A stretch of 64,000 nucleotides of DNA from the NCBI RefSeq assembly GCF_003610255.1, contig NZ_RAPS01000001.1, positions 6,165,001 through 6,229,000 of the forward strand, given 5' to 3'. Source of the DNA: Streptomyces sp. TLI_171. Lineage in GTDB: Bacteria > Actinomycetota > Actinomycetes > Streptomycetales > Streptomycetaceae. Below are positions 51,001 to 63,030 of the stretch, in pieces. Every line of letters starts with the position of its first letter. Position 1 is the stretch's first letter. The translations under genes were made by a program, and so were the position numbers. The notes beneath the pieces were generated by a model. The model saw only the letters and a program-made list of their open reading frames with translations, was not told the DNA's origin and did no database searches.

Positions 51001-52986
51001 GGGGCCGACCACGACCGCTCCCCGCGGAGCACTCCGGTCCCCGACAACGGGAACAGCGCTCCCGACAGGGGCGGTGCCGGCGGGGCCGACCACGGAAGCG
51101 GTACCGCTCACCGCCGAATCCGTCCCAGCGGCAGCAAGGCCGGTGAAGGCGGTGCCGGCGGTGGTCACGGGAGCAGTGCCGCTCGCCGTCGGATCCGTCC
51201 CAGCGGTTGCGGGGGCGGTGCCGGCGGTGCCGGCGGTGGTCACGGGAGCAGTGCGGCTCGCCGCCGGGCTCCCGGCAGTGGTGAGGGGTTGGGGTGTCGT
51301 GTCCGTGGCGTGGGTCGCGTCTTCGCCGGCTCGGCCGAGCGCACCCGTGGGAGCGGCGTGCTGGAGCACGGGAGCGGACGGGGCGGCGCCGCCCGACACC
51401 GGGCCCGCCGCGGCCGCGGCCGCCGCCCGCGACGACGCCGTCGCCGACCCGGCGGCGTCGACCGGCACACCCGCACCGCCCACGTGCACCACGCCGGCGA
51501 CCGCGGCAGGCACAACGGCGGCGGCGCGAGTACCAGCAGCCGCCGGGGCGCGCGTGTCACCGGAAGCATCCGCGGCCGCGGTCGTGGTCGTGGGTCGTGG
51601 CAGCGCGGCAGACGCGGGCAGCGAACTCGCGGACTGCCGGGCGACAGGCTGCGGCCCCTGCCCGGAAGCGTGCCCGTCACGGAAAGCCGCACGCGTGTCA
51701 CCGGAGTCCGCAGCCGAAGCACCCGCGGCCGAAGCACCCGCGGCCGAGGTCGAGGGCTGGGAAGCCGCACGCGTGTCACCGGAGTCCGCAGCCGAAGCAC
51801 CCGCGGCCGAAGCACCCGCGGCCGAGGTCGTGGGCCGGGCAAGCCCCACCGCCGCTGCAACCGCGGTGTCGCGTTCCTGCACCGTGCGCGTCTCATGCCG
51901 CTCGCCGTGGGCCGCCGACATGTCGCCATCGGCCGCACTGTCCGCCGCACCGAACGCGGTGACGAGCCCCGGCAGCGAGGCCGGGCCCGTCGCGAGCGCC
52001 GCACCCGCAGCGGGAAGCCCGTTCAGGTGGGCCTCAAGACCCTCGAGGCCGTGCCCCTTGTCGAGGCCCAGGACGCCCTTCGCCCACTGCGCGCCCTCGA
52101 AGACGAAATGCTCAAAGACACTGCTCACCCCCGAACCCGCGAAACCCACCGGACTGAACCCCCCGCCGACCACCGCCGCAACCGCCGCGCTCTCCAACAA
52201 GGCCTCGGTGACCGCGTTCGACCCCACACTCCACGGATGGCTGCGCCCCAACCCGGTCTTCGCCCCCACCGCCTTCGCGAAAGCCGACCCCGACACCACC
52301 GAAAGCGCCGGCTTGTGCAAACCCCCGATGAACGCACCCATCGCACCCGACCTGGCGATACCCCTCCAGTCGTACCCGCGCCGACGAAACCCGCTCGGCG
52401 CCCCGTCGATCATGAACGTCTGCGCCGCGAAACTCGTCAACGACTCCGACAACGCCTCCAACGCCGCCGCCGCACCCAACCGCCCCACCCGCGTCAACCG
52501 CACCAGCCGCACCAGCAACCGCACCCGCGCCCGCGCCATCAACAACGCCCGCTGCACACCCGCCCACGCCGGGAAGAACGGCTCCAACATCTCCAGAACC
52601 ACAAGCTCCACGAAAAGCTGCACCAGCTCCGCGACCAACTCGACCTTGCCCTCGAAGATCTGCGACGCCGTACCACGCTGAACCCCCGACACCGACGACA
52701 CCTGCCCCCGCACCCCGCGCAGCAGACCCCCGCCACCATCCGTGAACTGCCCCATCGCCCGCACGAACTGCTCACGCGTCTCCGAAGGCAAATGCCGCGC
52801 CGCATTACGCACCGCATCATCGACATCCGCCTCGAAATCCCGGATCAACGCCCCGACCCGCGCCAGACCCTCCGACGACTCCAACGCCAACGACGCACTC
52901 GCCTGCGGAAAAAACGACCCCGTCAACACAAACATCAAAACATCCAACACCGAGCCACGCCCCACCACCGGCTCAGCCACCACCAC
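45028..52986 (-). CDS. Giant T7SS-type protein with helicase-associated-like repeats and OTU protease domain (copy 1)
   Basis: About 2,652 residues. The N-terminal ~350 form a long helical WXG100-like region typical of actinobacterial giant T7SS substrates (LTGSFFPQASASLALESSEG, DFEADVDDAVRNAARHLPSE, then FPAWAGVQRALLMARAR). A long Ala/Thr/Gly/Pro linker follows. Four tandem units of ~166-172 residues (46776-48800) look like helicase-associated domains. A Lys/Ala-rich, histone-tail-like stretch leads to an OTU cysteine-protease domain: PPGDGDCFYHALLSLTP with Cys2224 and LSQNHWLAL with His2370. The C-terminal tail holds TTDA and Ala-Pro repeats. The start is one of three GTGs at 52986-52980; ATG 53169 was rejected because upstream sequence departs from copy 2. 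It may be exported and cleave ubiquitin-like or other isopeptide bonds (inference). Confidence 0.85.
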   Translation of the reverse strand: MVVAEPVVGRGSVLDVLMFVLTGSFFPQASASLALESSEGLARVGALIRDFEADVDDAVRNAARHLPSETREQFVRAMGQFTDGGGGLLRGVRGQVSSVSGVQRGTASQIFEGKVELVAELVQLFVELVVLEMLEPFFPAWAGVQRALLMARARVRLLVRLVRLTRVGRLGAAAALEALSESLTSFAAQTFMIDGAPSGFRRRGYDWRGIARSGAMGAFIGGLHKPALSVVSGSAFAKAVGAKTGLGRSHPWSVGSNAVTEALLESAAVAAVVGGGFSPVGFAGSGVSSVFEHFVFEGAQWAKGVLGLDKGHGLEGLEAHLNGLPAAGAALATGPASLPGLVTAFGAADSAADGDMSAAHGERHETRTVQERDTAVAAAVGLARPTTSAAGASAAGASAADSGDTRAASQPSTSAAGASAAGASAADSGDTRAAFRDGHASGQGPQPVARQSASSLPASAALPRPTTTTAAADASGDTRAPAAAGTRAAAVVPAAVAGVVHVGGAGVPVDAAGSATASSRAAAAAAAGPVSGGAAPSAPVLQHAAPTGALGRAGEDATHATDTTPQPLTTAGSPAASRTAPVTTAGTAGTAPATAGTDPTASGTAPVTTAGTAFTGLAAAGTDSAVSGTASVVGPAGTAPVGSAVPVVGDRSAPRGAVVVGPGPDLVGQEVAGQNGPQARGAAPAAAAPGVQSAEGVAADGATGGTRSVGDPVLQSAARTAPGPRAVASGPVTSGPRPSGTEASGAVASGSDAGRVVVDGLVVPGTAAEAGGGGEGSARRRDVQSSTAADRVLAALNGTDPAAGAPVRIETTGEDAPASGASEVVMGTGGATGGVPASAGSGDASDASVGSGGSVGSSSVVRPRLEGEVPAEEEEEVPAGEGEVPQPGIGSAGGVDGGEAGVLVGVEALVGVLVGSRMGEVGDAEGLWRGLREMAGPVRAERLLVEAYAELRPFLERPLLMGVEHGGTLRVRRSVALKVAYGLWWEPEQVRAGLAALPGRRFGRAVLPGGAKKRRRGEDTGQDTAGAGSSRGEGAGTGVDARSAGRSTRSAAVAEEEHAELMGGPLGPDDYLFGDDDQADGLLLSAFTPSAPGLALPGPGLALPGPGLALPGSGVGFVSGAAGAAGAGGVDAVVLVGPELSVGVWGWSGPGSGVEGHRPPAGFNFRLGGFYHALERERLFGLLEVLLVPGRGPWTDELVLGLPQARGLTPLELADLRHAYTAGLARQTLGVLGGLPGREEEGWWLERAVEAFQMFGSLDRLDAGPLVLPRQDYGVDLQGWLGAVADGRVPGSAELHRALTRLGARIEADPQPPDARGAMFLDTGLRVAEVVEWLGSHGGADAVRLFPRGVPGEALQRVQTGQAAVPPAVYARLRAAGLPPESQIRFTDYAAPSSTGRAQINHVVAARALHAWYTANPDHAGKLPVRTEVVRPADADHDPITGDWYYNVSRGDTAVTWETVEALHRVGMPDSRGGERRKRYKIIPSEEFVGALIDRFRHLPDGAGVEDLPADAAFHDAHNHSTKFAPYLEGLRKQEIVPSVVQYRRLEEAGLAERLNLPAPPGRNQVNPVVAARALHAWYTANPDHAGKLPVRTEVVRPADADHDPILGHWYHNVCRDETAVTWETLEALHQAGMPDTSLTRGQDKEVRREHEYRLVASEEFVTALIDRFRHLPDNAGVEDLPADAAFHDAHNHSTKLAPYLEGLRAGRILPSTVQYRRLEEAGLAERLDLPAPPGRNQINPVLAARALRAWYASGSGRAGKLPPRTEVVRPGDADHDPITGYWYYRVSRGETAVTWETVEALHQAGMPDSRGGERRKRYKLVASEEFVTALIDRFRHLPDNAGVEDLPVDAAFHDAHNHSTKFAPYVEGLRKQEILPSVVQYRRLEKAGLAQRLDLPAPPGRNQINPVVAVGALRAWYAAGSGHAGKLPVRTEVVRPADADHDRITGDWYYKVKTGETAVTRETVEALHQAGMPGASLTRAQGGEPRGHAYKIVPSREALLALADYLATPRDGGGDAVAGAVAPLPGPEEGGVFTDAHNQKFPLGGYFDNHRKDQPPRPQDILKLLDLGEPGMAVVRALDIQLTKAQQRHATKTAQAKAGAGTGKTKAKAKTGKAGTAGKAGTAGKAKAGKAGAGAARRAAVTGVGAGAAVVAGADAGTGSVVVAGAGAEGRAAKRRRTAPTRAAAGAGGGPLPGWSRYLNKQQIAYLSQHGLTPYSPPGDGDCFYHALLSLTPETFTAVDPSLTSPQALRAHMAEVLRAELRNPPGDRPLWNALEDPAIPLHQQFVGIADLDPQETARRRAQVIAEISTAGSWNNDTAGATPYLFRLHFNLDLHILHSNGTTAPLLDDPDGRFPPPTGPTHTLVLSQNHWLALTPNPTTTASGPNTTTANPDTNHTTGTSHTTGTNQTPRNDPPTPPTPAPAPAPAPAPAPRNGTTRPGTTDDHDTAHPPHTTDALHTTDALHTTDAMDTTDAMDTTDADDPTHPQNIDALLHLLKTLPTLDTPEQTAPDNPPDPLIGTFGPLGMLDPSDPLGMSDMFGRSWALPASDDTHNPLDPFDLLGASGARAWARADGDWSRFAGRLDHPADITDTAATDHDDAPMDIDPKSSPGTGPDHDPSPHTAFLSQTGRNAYNILSGQPPAHNNPHHPPRN
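45550..45640 (-). repeat. 18-bp tandem repeats coding for TTDA units
   Basis: Five consecutive 18-bp units (gtcggtggtgtccatggc or gtcggtggtgtgcagggc on the plus strand) code on the minus strand for the repeated hexapeptides HTTDAL and DTTDAM in the C-terminal tail of the OTU giant. The period is a multiple of three. Just beside it, 45700-45735 holds hexanucleotide repeats (ggtgct) coding for an Ala-Pro run. Confidence 0.9.
46776..48800 (-). repeat. Four ~500-bp tandem coding repeats, helicase-associated-like (copy 1)
   Basis: Repeat units start near 48794, 48298, 47777 and 47278 (minus strand) at residues like NPVVAARALHAWYTANPDHA. Each unit has two related halves. The first contains GxWYYNVSRG followed by TWETVEALHxxGMP. 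The second contains DAHNHSTKFAPYLEGLRKQE followed by YRRLEEAGLAERL. A final GGYFDNHRKDQPPRP and LKLLDLGEP ends the array. The spacing of Trp/Tyr, Arg and Leu-x-x-Gly resembles helicase-associated (HA) domains, which bind nucleic acid; this is a pattern match only. Confidence 0.75.
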
Positions 52987-53175
52987 ACACCACCCCCACA
53001 CCCACCCCAGCCGAAAACACCCCCACCAACCCACCAACACAACCCTGCACACCAGAACAAATGTCAGGAACGGCCCCACGATCTTCGGCCGTAGTACGGC
53101 ACCCGCGGACACCAAAACCTGCCCGAAGGGTCTGTAAAAGAACGGCTCTGCCCCGTCAGGGAGTGTCATGAATCA

Positions 53176-53778
53176 GTGGCCGTTGTCTTTCCGAACGTGG
53201 AAGCCGCGTTTCAGCTGGTCAGGCATGGTGCGGGTGGATCTGCGGCAGAGGTGGTGTGTGATGTCGTCTCGTCGGGGAGGTTCCGGATGCCGTCGGTTGT
53301 GGGGTTGTTGGAGGCGAGGGAGTCGGCCGCGCGGGTTCGGGTGGAGGAGCTTCGCGTGGAGGCGGATCGGATCCTGGCTGAACTCTCGGAGGCGGAGGCC
53401 TTGTTGGAGCGTCGGATCATCGCGCTCATGGAGTTGACGGAGGCTCTGGCCGCGGATGCTCAGCCGGAGGAGCCGGTCGGGCCGGTGCCGGTTCCGGTGG
53501 TGGCGAAGGAGCCGGTGGCCGGATCGGTGGTGCCCGGCTGGCGGGAGGGCATGACGGTGCAGGCGCTCGCGCCCGAGTATCGGAGGCTGCTGGCCGTGCT
53601 GGAGGCCGGGGCCGGCCCGGAAGGGCTGCGAGCGAAGGAGCTGGCCGGGCTGCTGGGTGGGGAGCTGGTGTCGGCGAAGGTCGAGGGCGTGCGGGTGAAG
53701 GCGAAGCGGCTGGCCGCGCGGGGCTGGCTGGCCGAGGAACGCCCCGGGGTGTTCACGCCGCGAGGAACAACCGGGTGA
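53176..53778 (+). CDS. Hypothetical IS-associated protein, coiled coil plus winged-helix-like
   Basis: A 200-residue protein. Residues ~25-95 form a strong coiled coil (LLEARESAARVRVEELRVEA, RILAELSEAEALLERRI). A Pro/Val linker follows, then ~125-195 look like a winged helix (LAPEYRRLLAVLEAGAGPEG, LRAKELAGLLGGEL, VSAKVEGVRVKAKRLAARGW). Similar small proteins occur beside insertion sequences in streptomycetes, by recollection. It starts ~45 bp inside the left end of the ISL3-type element, which suggests a passenger or accessory gene of that element. GTG 53176 is the most upstream start with consistent coding. Its last ~25 bp overlap the stop end of the convergent IS5 transposase, so its natural C-terminus may have been cut. 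Confidence 0.7.
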   Translation: MAVVFPNVEAAFQLVRHGAGGSAAEVVCDVVSSGRFRMPSVVGLLEARESAARVRVEELRVEADRILAELSEAEALLERRIIALMELTEALAADAQPEEPVGPVPVPVVAKEPVAGSVVPGWREGMTVQALAPEYRRLLAVLEAGAGPEGLRAKELAGLLGGELVSAKVEGVRVKAKRLAARGWLAEERPGVFTPRGTTG

Positions 53779-54565
53779 CCTGGCGGGCGCGGTTCCGGGC
53801 GAGTCGGCGTCCCATGAGCATGGTCATCGACCACAGGACGGCGGCTTCGCTGCTGGCGGGCAGGGTCTCGTAGTCGCGGGCCAGGCGGCGTGAGCGCATC
53901 AGCCAGGCCAGGGTCCGCTCGACGACCCACCTGCGAGGCAGCACGACGAACCCGCTCTGGGCGTCGCTGCGTTTGACGATCTCGAGCGTGAGCCGGAGCG
54001 TGTCTTTGGCCCAGTCGACCAGGCGTCCGGTGTAGCCGCCGTCGGCCCACAGCAGTCGAATCGTCCGGTAGCGGGCGACGAGGTGGGGCAGCATGCCGCA
54101 GGCGGCGTCGCGGTCGGTGGTGTCGGCCGGGGTGACCAGAACCATCAGCAGGAGCCCGAGGCAGTCCACGATGATGTGCCGCTTGCGGCCGTTGGTCTTC
54201 TTGGCGCCGTCGAAGCCCCTTGATGAGGCCGGCACGGACGCGGCGCCCCGGATGGACTGCGAGTCGATGATCGCCGCGGTCGGTTCGGCGTTGCGGCCCT
54301 CGCTCCCGCGGACCTTGCGGCGGAGCCGGTCGTGGAACTCCCTGACCAGCCCTCGGTCGCGCCAGCGGCGCCAGAAGGCGTAGACCCGGTCCCAGGCGGG
54401 GAAGTCGACCGGCATCGCGCGCCATTTGATGCCGTTGTCGACCAGGTAGCGGATTGCATCCAGCATCTGCCGGTGGCAGTGGGCCTCCGGCTGACCGCCC
54501 CTGCCGTTCATCCACGCCGGCACGGGCAGCAGGTCCTTGATCTCGGACCATTCGGCGTCCGTCAT
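53753..54565 (-). CDS. IS5-family transposase
   Basis: About 270 residues, a complete IS5/IS1031-like DDE_Tnp_1 enzyme. It begins MTDAEWSEIKDLLPVPAWMN, then WRAMPVDFPAWDRVYAFWRR. DDE candidates lie in AIIDSQSIRGA (Asp), LLWADGGYTGRL (Asp) and PRRWVVERTLAWLMRSRRL (Glu). ATG 54565 is preferred; an upstream in-frame start at 54691 adds 42 residues beginning MPQLYAITPGQ that run up to the 147-bp repeat. No clear terminal inverted repeats were identified. It inserted into the ISL3-type element, next to its passenger gene. Confidence 0.92.
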   Translation of the reverse strand: MTDAEWSEIKDLLPVPAWMNGRGGQPEAHCHRQMLDAIRYLVDNGIKWRAMPVDFPAWDRVYAFWRRWRDRGLVREFHDRLRRKVRGSEGRNAEPTAAIIDSQSIRGAASVPASSRGFDGAKKTNGRKRHIIVDCLGLLLMVLVTPADTTDRDAACGMLPHLVARYRTIRLLWADGGYTGRLVDWAKDTLRLTLEIVKRSDAQSGFVVLPRRWVVERTLAWLMRSRRLARDYETLPASSEAAVLWSMTMLMGRRLARNRARQVTRLFLAA

Positions 54566-54691
54566 GTCGGAGTCGTAACGTCGAACACGTTCACCATGGT
54601 CAGCCGCGTTCCCGTACCGGTGTGCGAGGCAATCACACTGCGAGCGCGTCGAGTTGGACTGTCCCGGCGTGATGGCGTACAACTGCGGCAA

Positions 54692-54838
54692 CAGGGCCTC
54701 CCTGGTGCTTCTTCGGCTTCAACACCCAGGAGCTGCACCGGAGGCCCTGTCTTCATGCGCCCACCATCCCGCGATCACCCGAACGAGACTCCCGTTCGAT
54801 CGACAACCCCCGCGAGCGGTACGACAACGGCTACTAAC
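54692..54838. repeat. 147-bp repeat, copy 2, with two stem-loops
   Basis: Identical to 40310-40456 (offset 14,382 bp). The stem-loops fall at 54692-54749 and 54772-54802. On the left is the leader region of the IS5 transposase; on the right the ISL3 transposase begins abruptly in mid-protein at HLRRRRAEDPAVP. The flanks are unrelated to those of copy 1, so the unit moved, or was carried, to at least one of these sites. Confidence 0.85.
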
Positions 54839-55383
54839 CGCGAGCACCTGCGCAGGCGCCGGGCCGAGGACCCCGCAGTGCCGGTCACCCACCTCCTGCG
54901 CGAGATCAAGGAACTCGGCTATACCGGCAGCGCGAACCTGCTGGTCCGCTACCTCACCCAAGGCCGCGCCGAGGGCGACAGGCCCGTCACCACGCCGAAG
55001 CACTTCGCCCGCCTCCTGCTCACCCGCCCCGAGAACCTCCGCGACAAGGACACCTCACTCCTGCAGGAACTCGTCCAGACCTGCCCCGAGTTGGCCGAAC
55101 TCGCATGCCTCACGCACGAGTTCGCCACGCTGCTGGCACCGGCCGAGGGCAACGCCGCAAAGCTCACCGACTGGATCACCAAGGTCCGCACCGCCGACCT
55201 TCCCCAGCTGCACTCCTTCGCCAACGGTCTCGAACTCGACCGCACCGCCGTCAATGCCGGACTCACCCTCCCCTACAGCAACGGCCGCACCGAGGGCGTC
55301 AACACCCGAACCAAACGGATCATGCGGCAGATGCACGGCCGAGCCGGCTTCCCTCTGCTCCGCCACCGAATCCTCCTCCCGTG
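54839..55383 (+). pseudogene. ISL3-family transposase, C-terminal remnant
   Basis: The last ~180 residues of an ISL3 (DDE_Tnp_ISL3) transposase: HLLREIKELGYTGSANLLVR, then LLTRPENLRDKDTSLLQELV, TCPELAELACLTHEFATLL, and the hallmark end NGRTEGVNTRTKRIMRQMHG followed by RAGFPLLRHRILLP. The N-terminal zinc-finger and catalytic Asp regions are absent, replaced by the 147-bp repeat. The right end of the ISL3-type element follows within ~55 bp. The gene is dead. Confidence 0.9.
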
Positions 55384-55627
55384 ATCACCACACAGCGTCA
55401 CCACCGATTACGGGACAGAGCCGTTCACTGGACAGACTCATTACGGGGCAGAGCCGAAGACCGGGCGCGACATCTTTGTGTTCGTTCGGGCAGGTTTTGA
55501 TGGCTGTGGGTGAGGTGTTGTGGTGGGGGGTTGTCTTTTCGGTCCTGTGTTGGTGTTTTGGTGTGCAGGGTTGTGTTGGTGGGTTGGTGGGGGTGTTTTC
55601 GGCTGGGGTGGGTGTGGGGGGTGGTGT

Positions 55628-60280
<4,653 letters not shown>

Positions 60281-61011
60281 AGGGTCATCGTCCGCCGGCG
60301 GGTTTCAATTGCCGGCTCGCGGGGTTTTATCACGCGCTGGAGCGGGAGCGGCTGTTCGGGTTGCTGGAGGTGCTGCTGGTACCCGGGCGGGGGCCGTGGA
60401 CGGACGAGCTGGTCCTGGGGCTCCCGCAGGCCCGGGGTCTGACACCGCTGGAGCTGGCGGATCTGCGTCATGCCTATACCGCGGGGCTGGCGCGGCAGAC
60501 GCTCGGGGTGCTGGGGGGGTTGCCCGGGCGGGAGGAGGAGGGGTGGTGGCTGGAGCGGGCGGTGGAGGCGTTCCAGATGTTCGGGTCGTTGGACCGGTTG
60601 GACGCCGGGCCGCTGGTCCTGCCCAGGCAGGACTACGGGGTGGACCTGCAGGGCTGGCTGGGCGCGGTCGCCGACGGCCGTGTCCCGGGCAGTGCGGAGT
60701 TGCACCGTGCGCTGACCCGTCTGGGGGCCCGTATCGAGGCGGATCCGCAGCCGCCCGACGCCCGGGGCGCGATGTTCCTGGACACCGGTTTGAGGGTGGC
60801 GGAGGTCGTCGAATGGCTCGGGAGCCACGGGGGCGCCGATGCCGTGCGCCTCTTCCCCCGCGGGGTCCCGGGCGAGGCCCTGCAGCGGGTGCAGACCGGG
60901 CAGGCCGCGGTGCCCCCGGCGGTGTATGCCAGGCTGCGCGCCGCGGGACTGCCTCCCGAGTCCCAGATCCGTTTCACCGACTACGCCGCACCATCGTCCA
61001 CCGACCGGGCC

Positions 61012-63030
61012 CAGATCAACCCGGTCGCGACTGTCGGGGCGCTGCACGCCTGGTACACCGCCAACCCCGACCATGCCGGCGAACTCCCCCCCGTGCGGGC
61101 GGTGGTGCGGCCGGGCGACGCCGACCACGACCCGATCACCGGGTACTGGTACTACAACGTCAGCAGGGGCGAGACCGCGGTGACGTGGGAGACGGTGGAG
61201 GCGCTGCACCGCGTCGGCATGCCCGACAGCCGGGGCGGGGAGCGGCGGAAGCGCTACAAGATCATCCCGTCGGAGGAGTTCGTCGGCGCGTTGATCGACC
61301 GCTTCCGCCACCTGCCGGACGGTGCCGGTGTCGAGGACCTGCCGGCCGACGCGGCCTTCCACGACGCCCACAACCACTCCACCAAGTTCGCCCCCTACCT
61401 CGAGGGACTGCGCAAACAGGAGATCGTGCCCTCCGTGGTGCAGTACCGGAGGCTGAAGGAGGCGGGCCTGGCCGAACGCCTGAACCTGCCCGCGCCCCCC
61501 GGCCGAAACCAGGTCAACCCCGTTGTGGCCGCCCGGGCGCTGCACGCCTGGTACACCGCCAACCCCGACCATGCCGGCGAACTCCCCCCCGTGCGGGCGG
61601 TGGTGCGGCCGGCCGGCGCCGACCACGACCCCATCCTCGGGCTCTGGTACCACGACGTCAGCAGGGGTAAGACCGCGGTGACGTGGGAGACGCTGGAGGC
61701 GCTGCACCAGGCCGGCATGCCCGACACCAGCCTCATCCCCGGCCAGGACGATGAGCTGCGGGGGCACGAGTACAAGCTCGTCCCGTCGGAGGAGTTCGTC
61801 GGCGCGTTGATCGAGAGCTTCCGCCACCTGCCGGACAATGCCGGTGTCGAGGACCTGCCGGCCGACGCGGCCTTCCACGACGCCCACGAGCACCCCACCA
61901 AGTTCGCCCCCTACGTCGAGGAACTGCGCGCAGGGAGGATCTTGCCCTCCACGGTGCAGTACCGGAGGCTGGAGAAGGCGGGCCTGGCCCAACGCCTGGA
62001 CCTGCCCGCACCCCCCGGCCGAAACCAGATCAACCCCGTTGTGGCCGCCCGGGCGCTGCGCGCCTGGTATGCCTCCGGCTCGGGCCGCGCCGGCAAACTC
62101 CCGCCCGTGGAGGCGGTGGTGCGGCCGGCCGACGCCGACCACGACCTGATCACCGGGGACTGGTACTACCGCGTCAGCAGGGGCGCGACCGCGGTGACGT
62201 GGGAGACGGTGGAGGCGCTGCACCGCGTCGGCATGCCCGACAGCCGGGGCGGGGAGCGGCGGAAGCGCTACAAGCTCGTCGCGTCGGAGGAGTTCGTCGG
62301 CGCGTTGATCGACCGCTTCCGCCACCTGCCGGACGGTGCCGGTGTCGAGGACCTGCCGGTCGACGCGGCCTTCCACGACGCCCACAACCACTCCACCAAG
62401 TTCGCCCCCTACGTCGAGGGACTGCGCAAACAGGAGATCCTGCCCTCCGTGGTGCAGTACCGGAGGCTGGAGAAGGCGGGCCTGGCCCAACGCCTGGACC
62501 TGCCCGCACCCCCCGGCCGAAACCAGATCAACCCCGTCGTGGCCGTCGGGGCACTGCGCGCCTGGTATGCCGCCGGCTCCGGCCATGCCGGCAAACTCCC
62601 AGTCAGGACCGAGGTGGTGCGGCCGGCCGACGCCGACCACGACCGGATCACCGGGGACTGGTACTACAAGGTCAAGACAGGCGAGACCGCGGTGACGCGG
62701 GAGACGGTGGAGGCGCTGCACCAGGCCGGCATGCCCGGCGCCAGCCTCACCCGCGCTCAGGGTGGGGAGCCGCGGGGGCACGCGTACAAGATCGTCCCGT
62801 CGAGGGAGGCGTTGCTGGCTCTGGCGGATTACCTCGCGACCCCGCGCGATGGCGGCGGGGACGCGGTGGCCGGAGCGGTGGCGCCGCTGCCCGGCCCGGA
62901 GGAGGGCGGCGTCTTCACCGACGCCCACAACCAGAAGTTCCCCCTGGGCGGCTACTTCGACAACCACCGGAAGGACCAGCCACCCCGCCCCCAGGACATC
63001 CTGAAACTCCTCGACCTCGGCGAGCCCGGC
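61012..63030 (+). repeat. Four tandem helicase-associated-like coding repeats (copy 2)
   Basis: Units begin at 61012, 61510, 62026 and 62524, giving periods of 498, 516 and 498 bp. The architecture matches copy 1, but the units are shuffled at the residue level: for example ELPPVRAVVRP replaces KLPVRTEVVRP in units 1 and 2, and KLPPVEAVVRP occurs in unit 3. Such mosaic differences are what unequal exchange or gene conversion among units would leave. Confidence 0.75.

Larger units (their letters stand above)
45028..53128 (-). repeat. Long inverted repeat, left arm
   Basis: The minus strand of this segment matches 55485-64000 on the plus strand, including the upstream block ttcgggcaggttttg (53113-53128 region versus 55485). 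The N-terminal coding part is nearly identical. Linker lengths, the HA-like array and one insertion differ. The arms face each other across a 2.3-kb broken ISL3-type element. The right arm continues past the window edge. Confidence 0.9.
53129..55439. mobile_element. Broken ISL3-type element between the inverted arms
   Basis: The left end reads ggtctgtaaaagaacggctc (53129 region), and the right end is the complement of a sequence ending gagccgttcactggacagac (~55437). The two ends share GTCTGT and GAACGGCTCTG-CCCGT blocks. Inside are a passenger gene (53176), an IS5-family copy (53753-54690), the 147-bp repeat (54692) and the C-terminal half of an ISL3 transposase (54839-55383). The N-terminal half of that transposase is missing, so the element cannot move by itself. 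Confidence 0.65.

Noticed and set aside
46699-53094. 2,131-codon plus-strand frame opposite the OTU giant copy 1
   Set aside because: It is the antisense of a gene with clear OTU and repeat motifs. Its mirror counterparts are broken into pieces in the other arm, and it shows no domain.
53169-53169. ATG 53169 as start of OTU giant copy 1
   Set aside because: The 61 codons it adds cross the ISL3-type left end and differ from copy 2, while homology of the two proteins begins near the three GTG codons.
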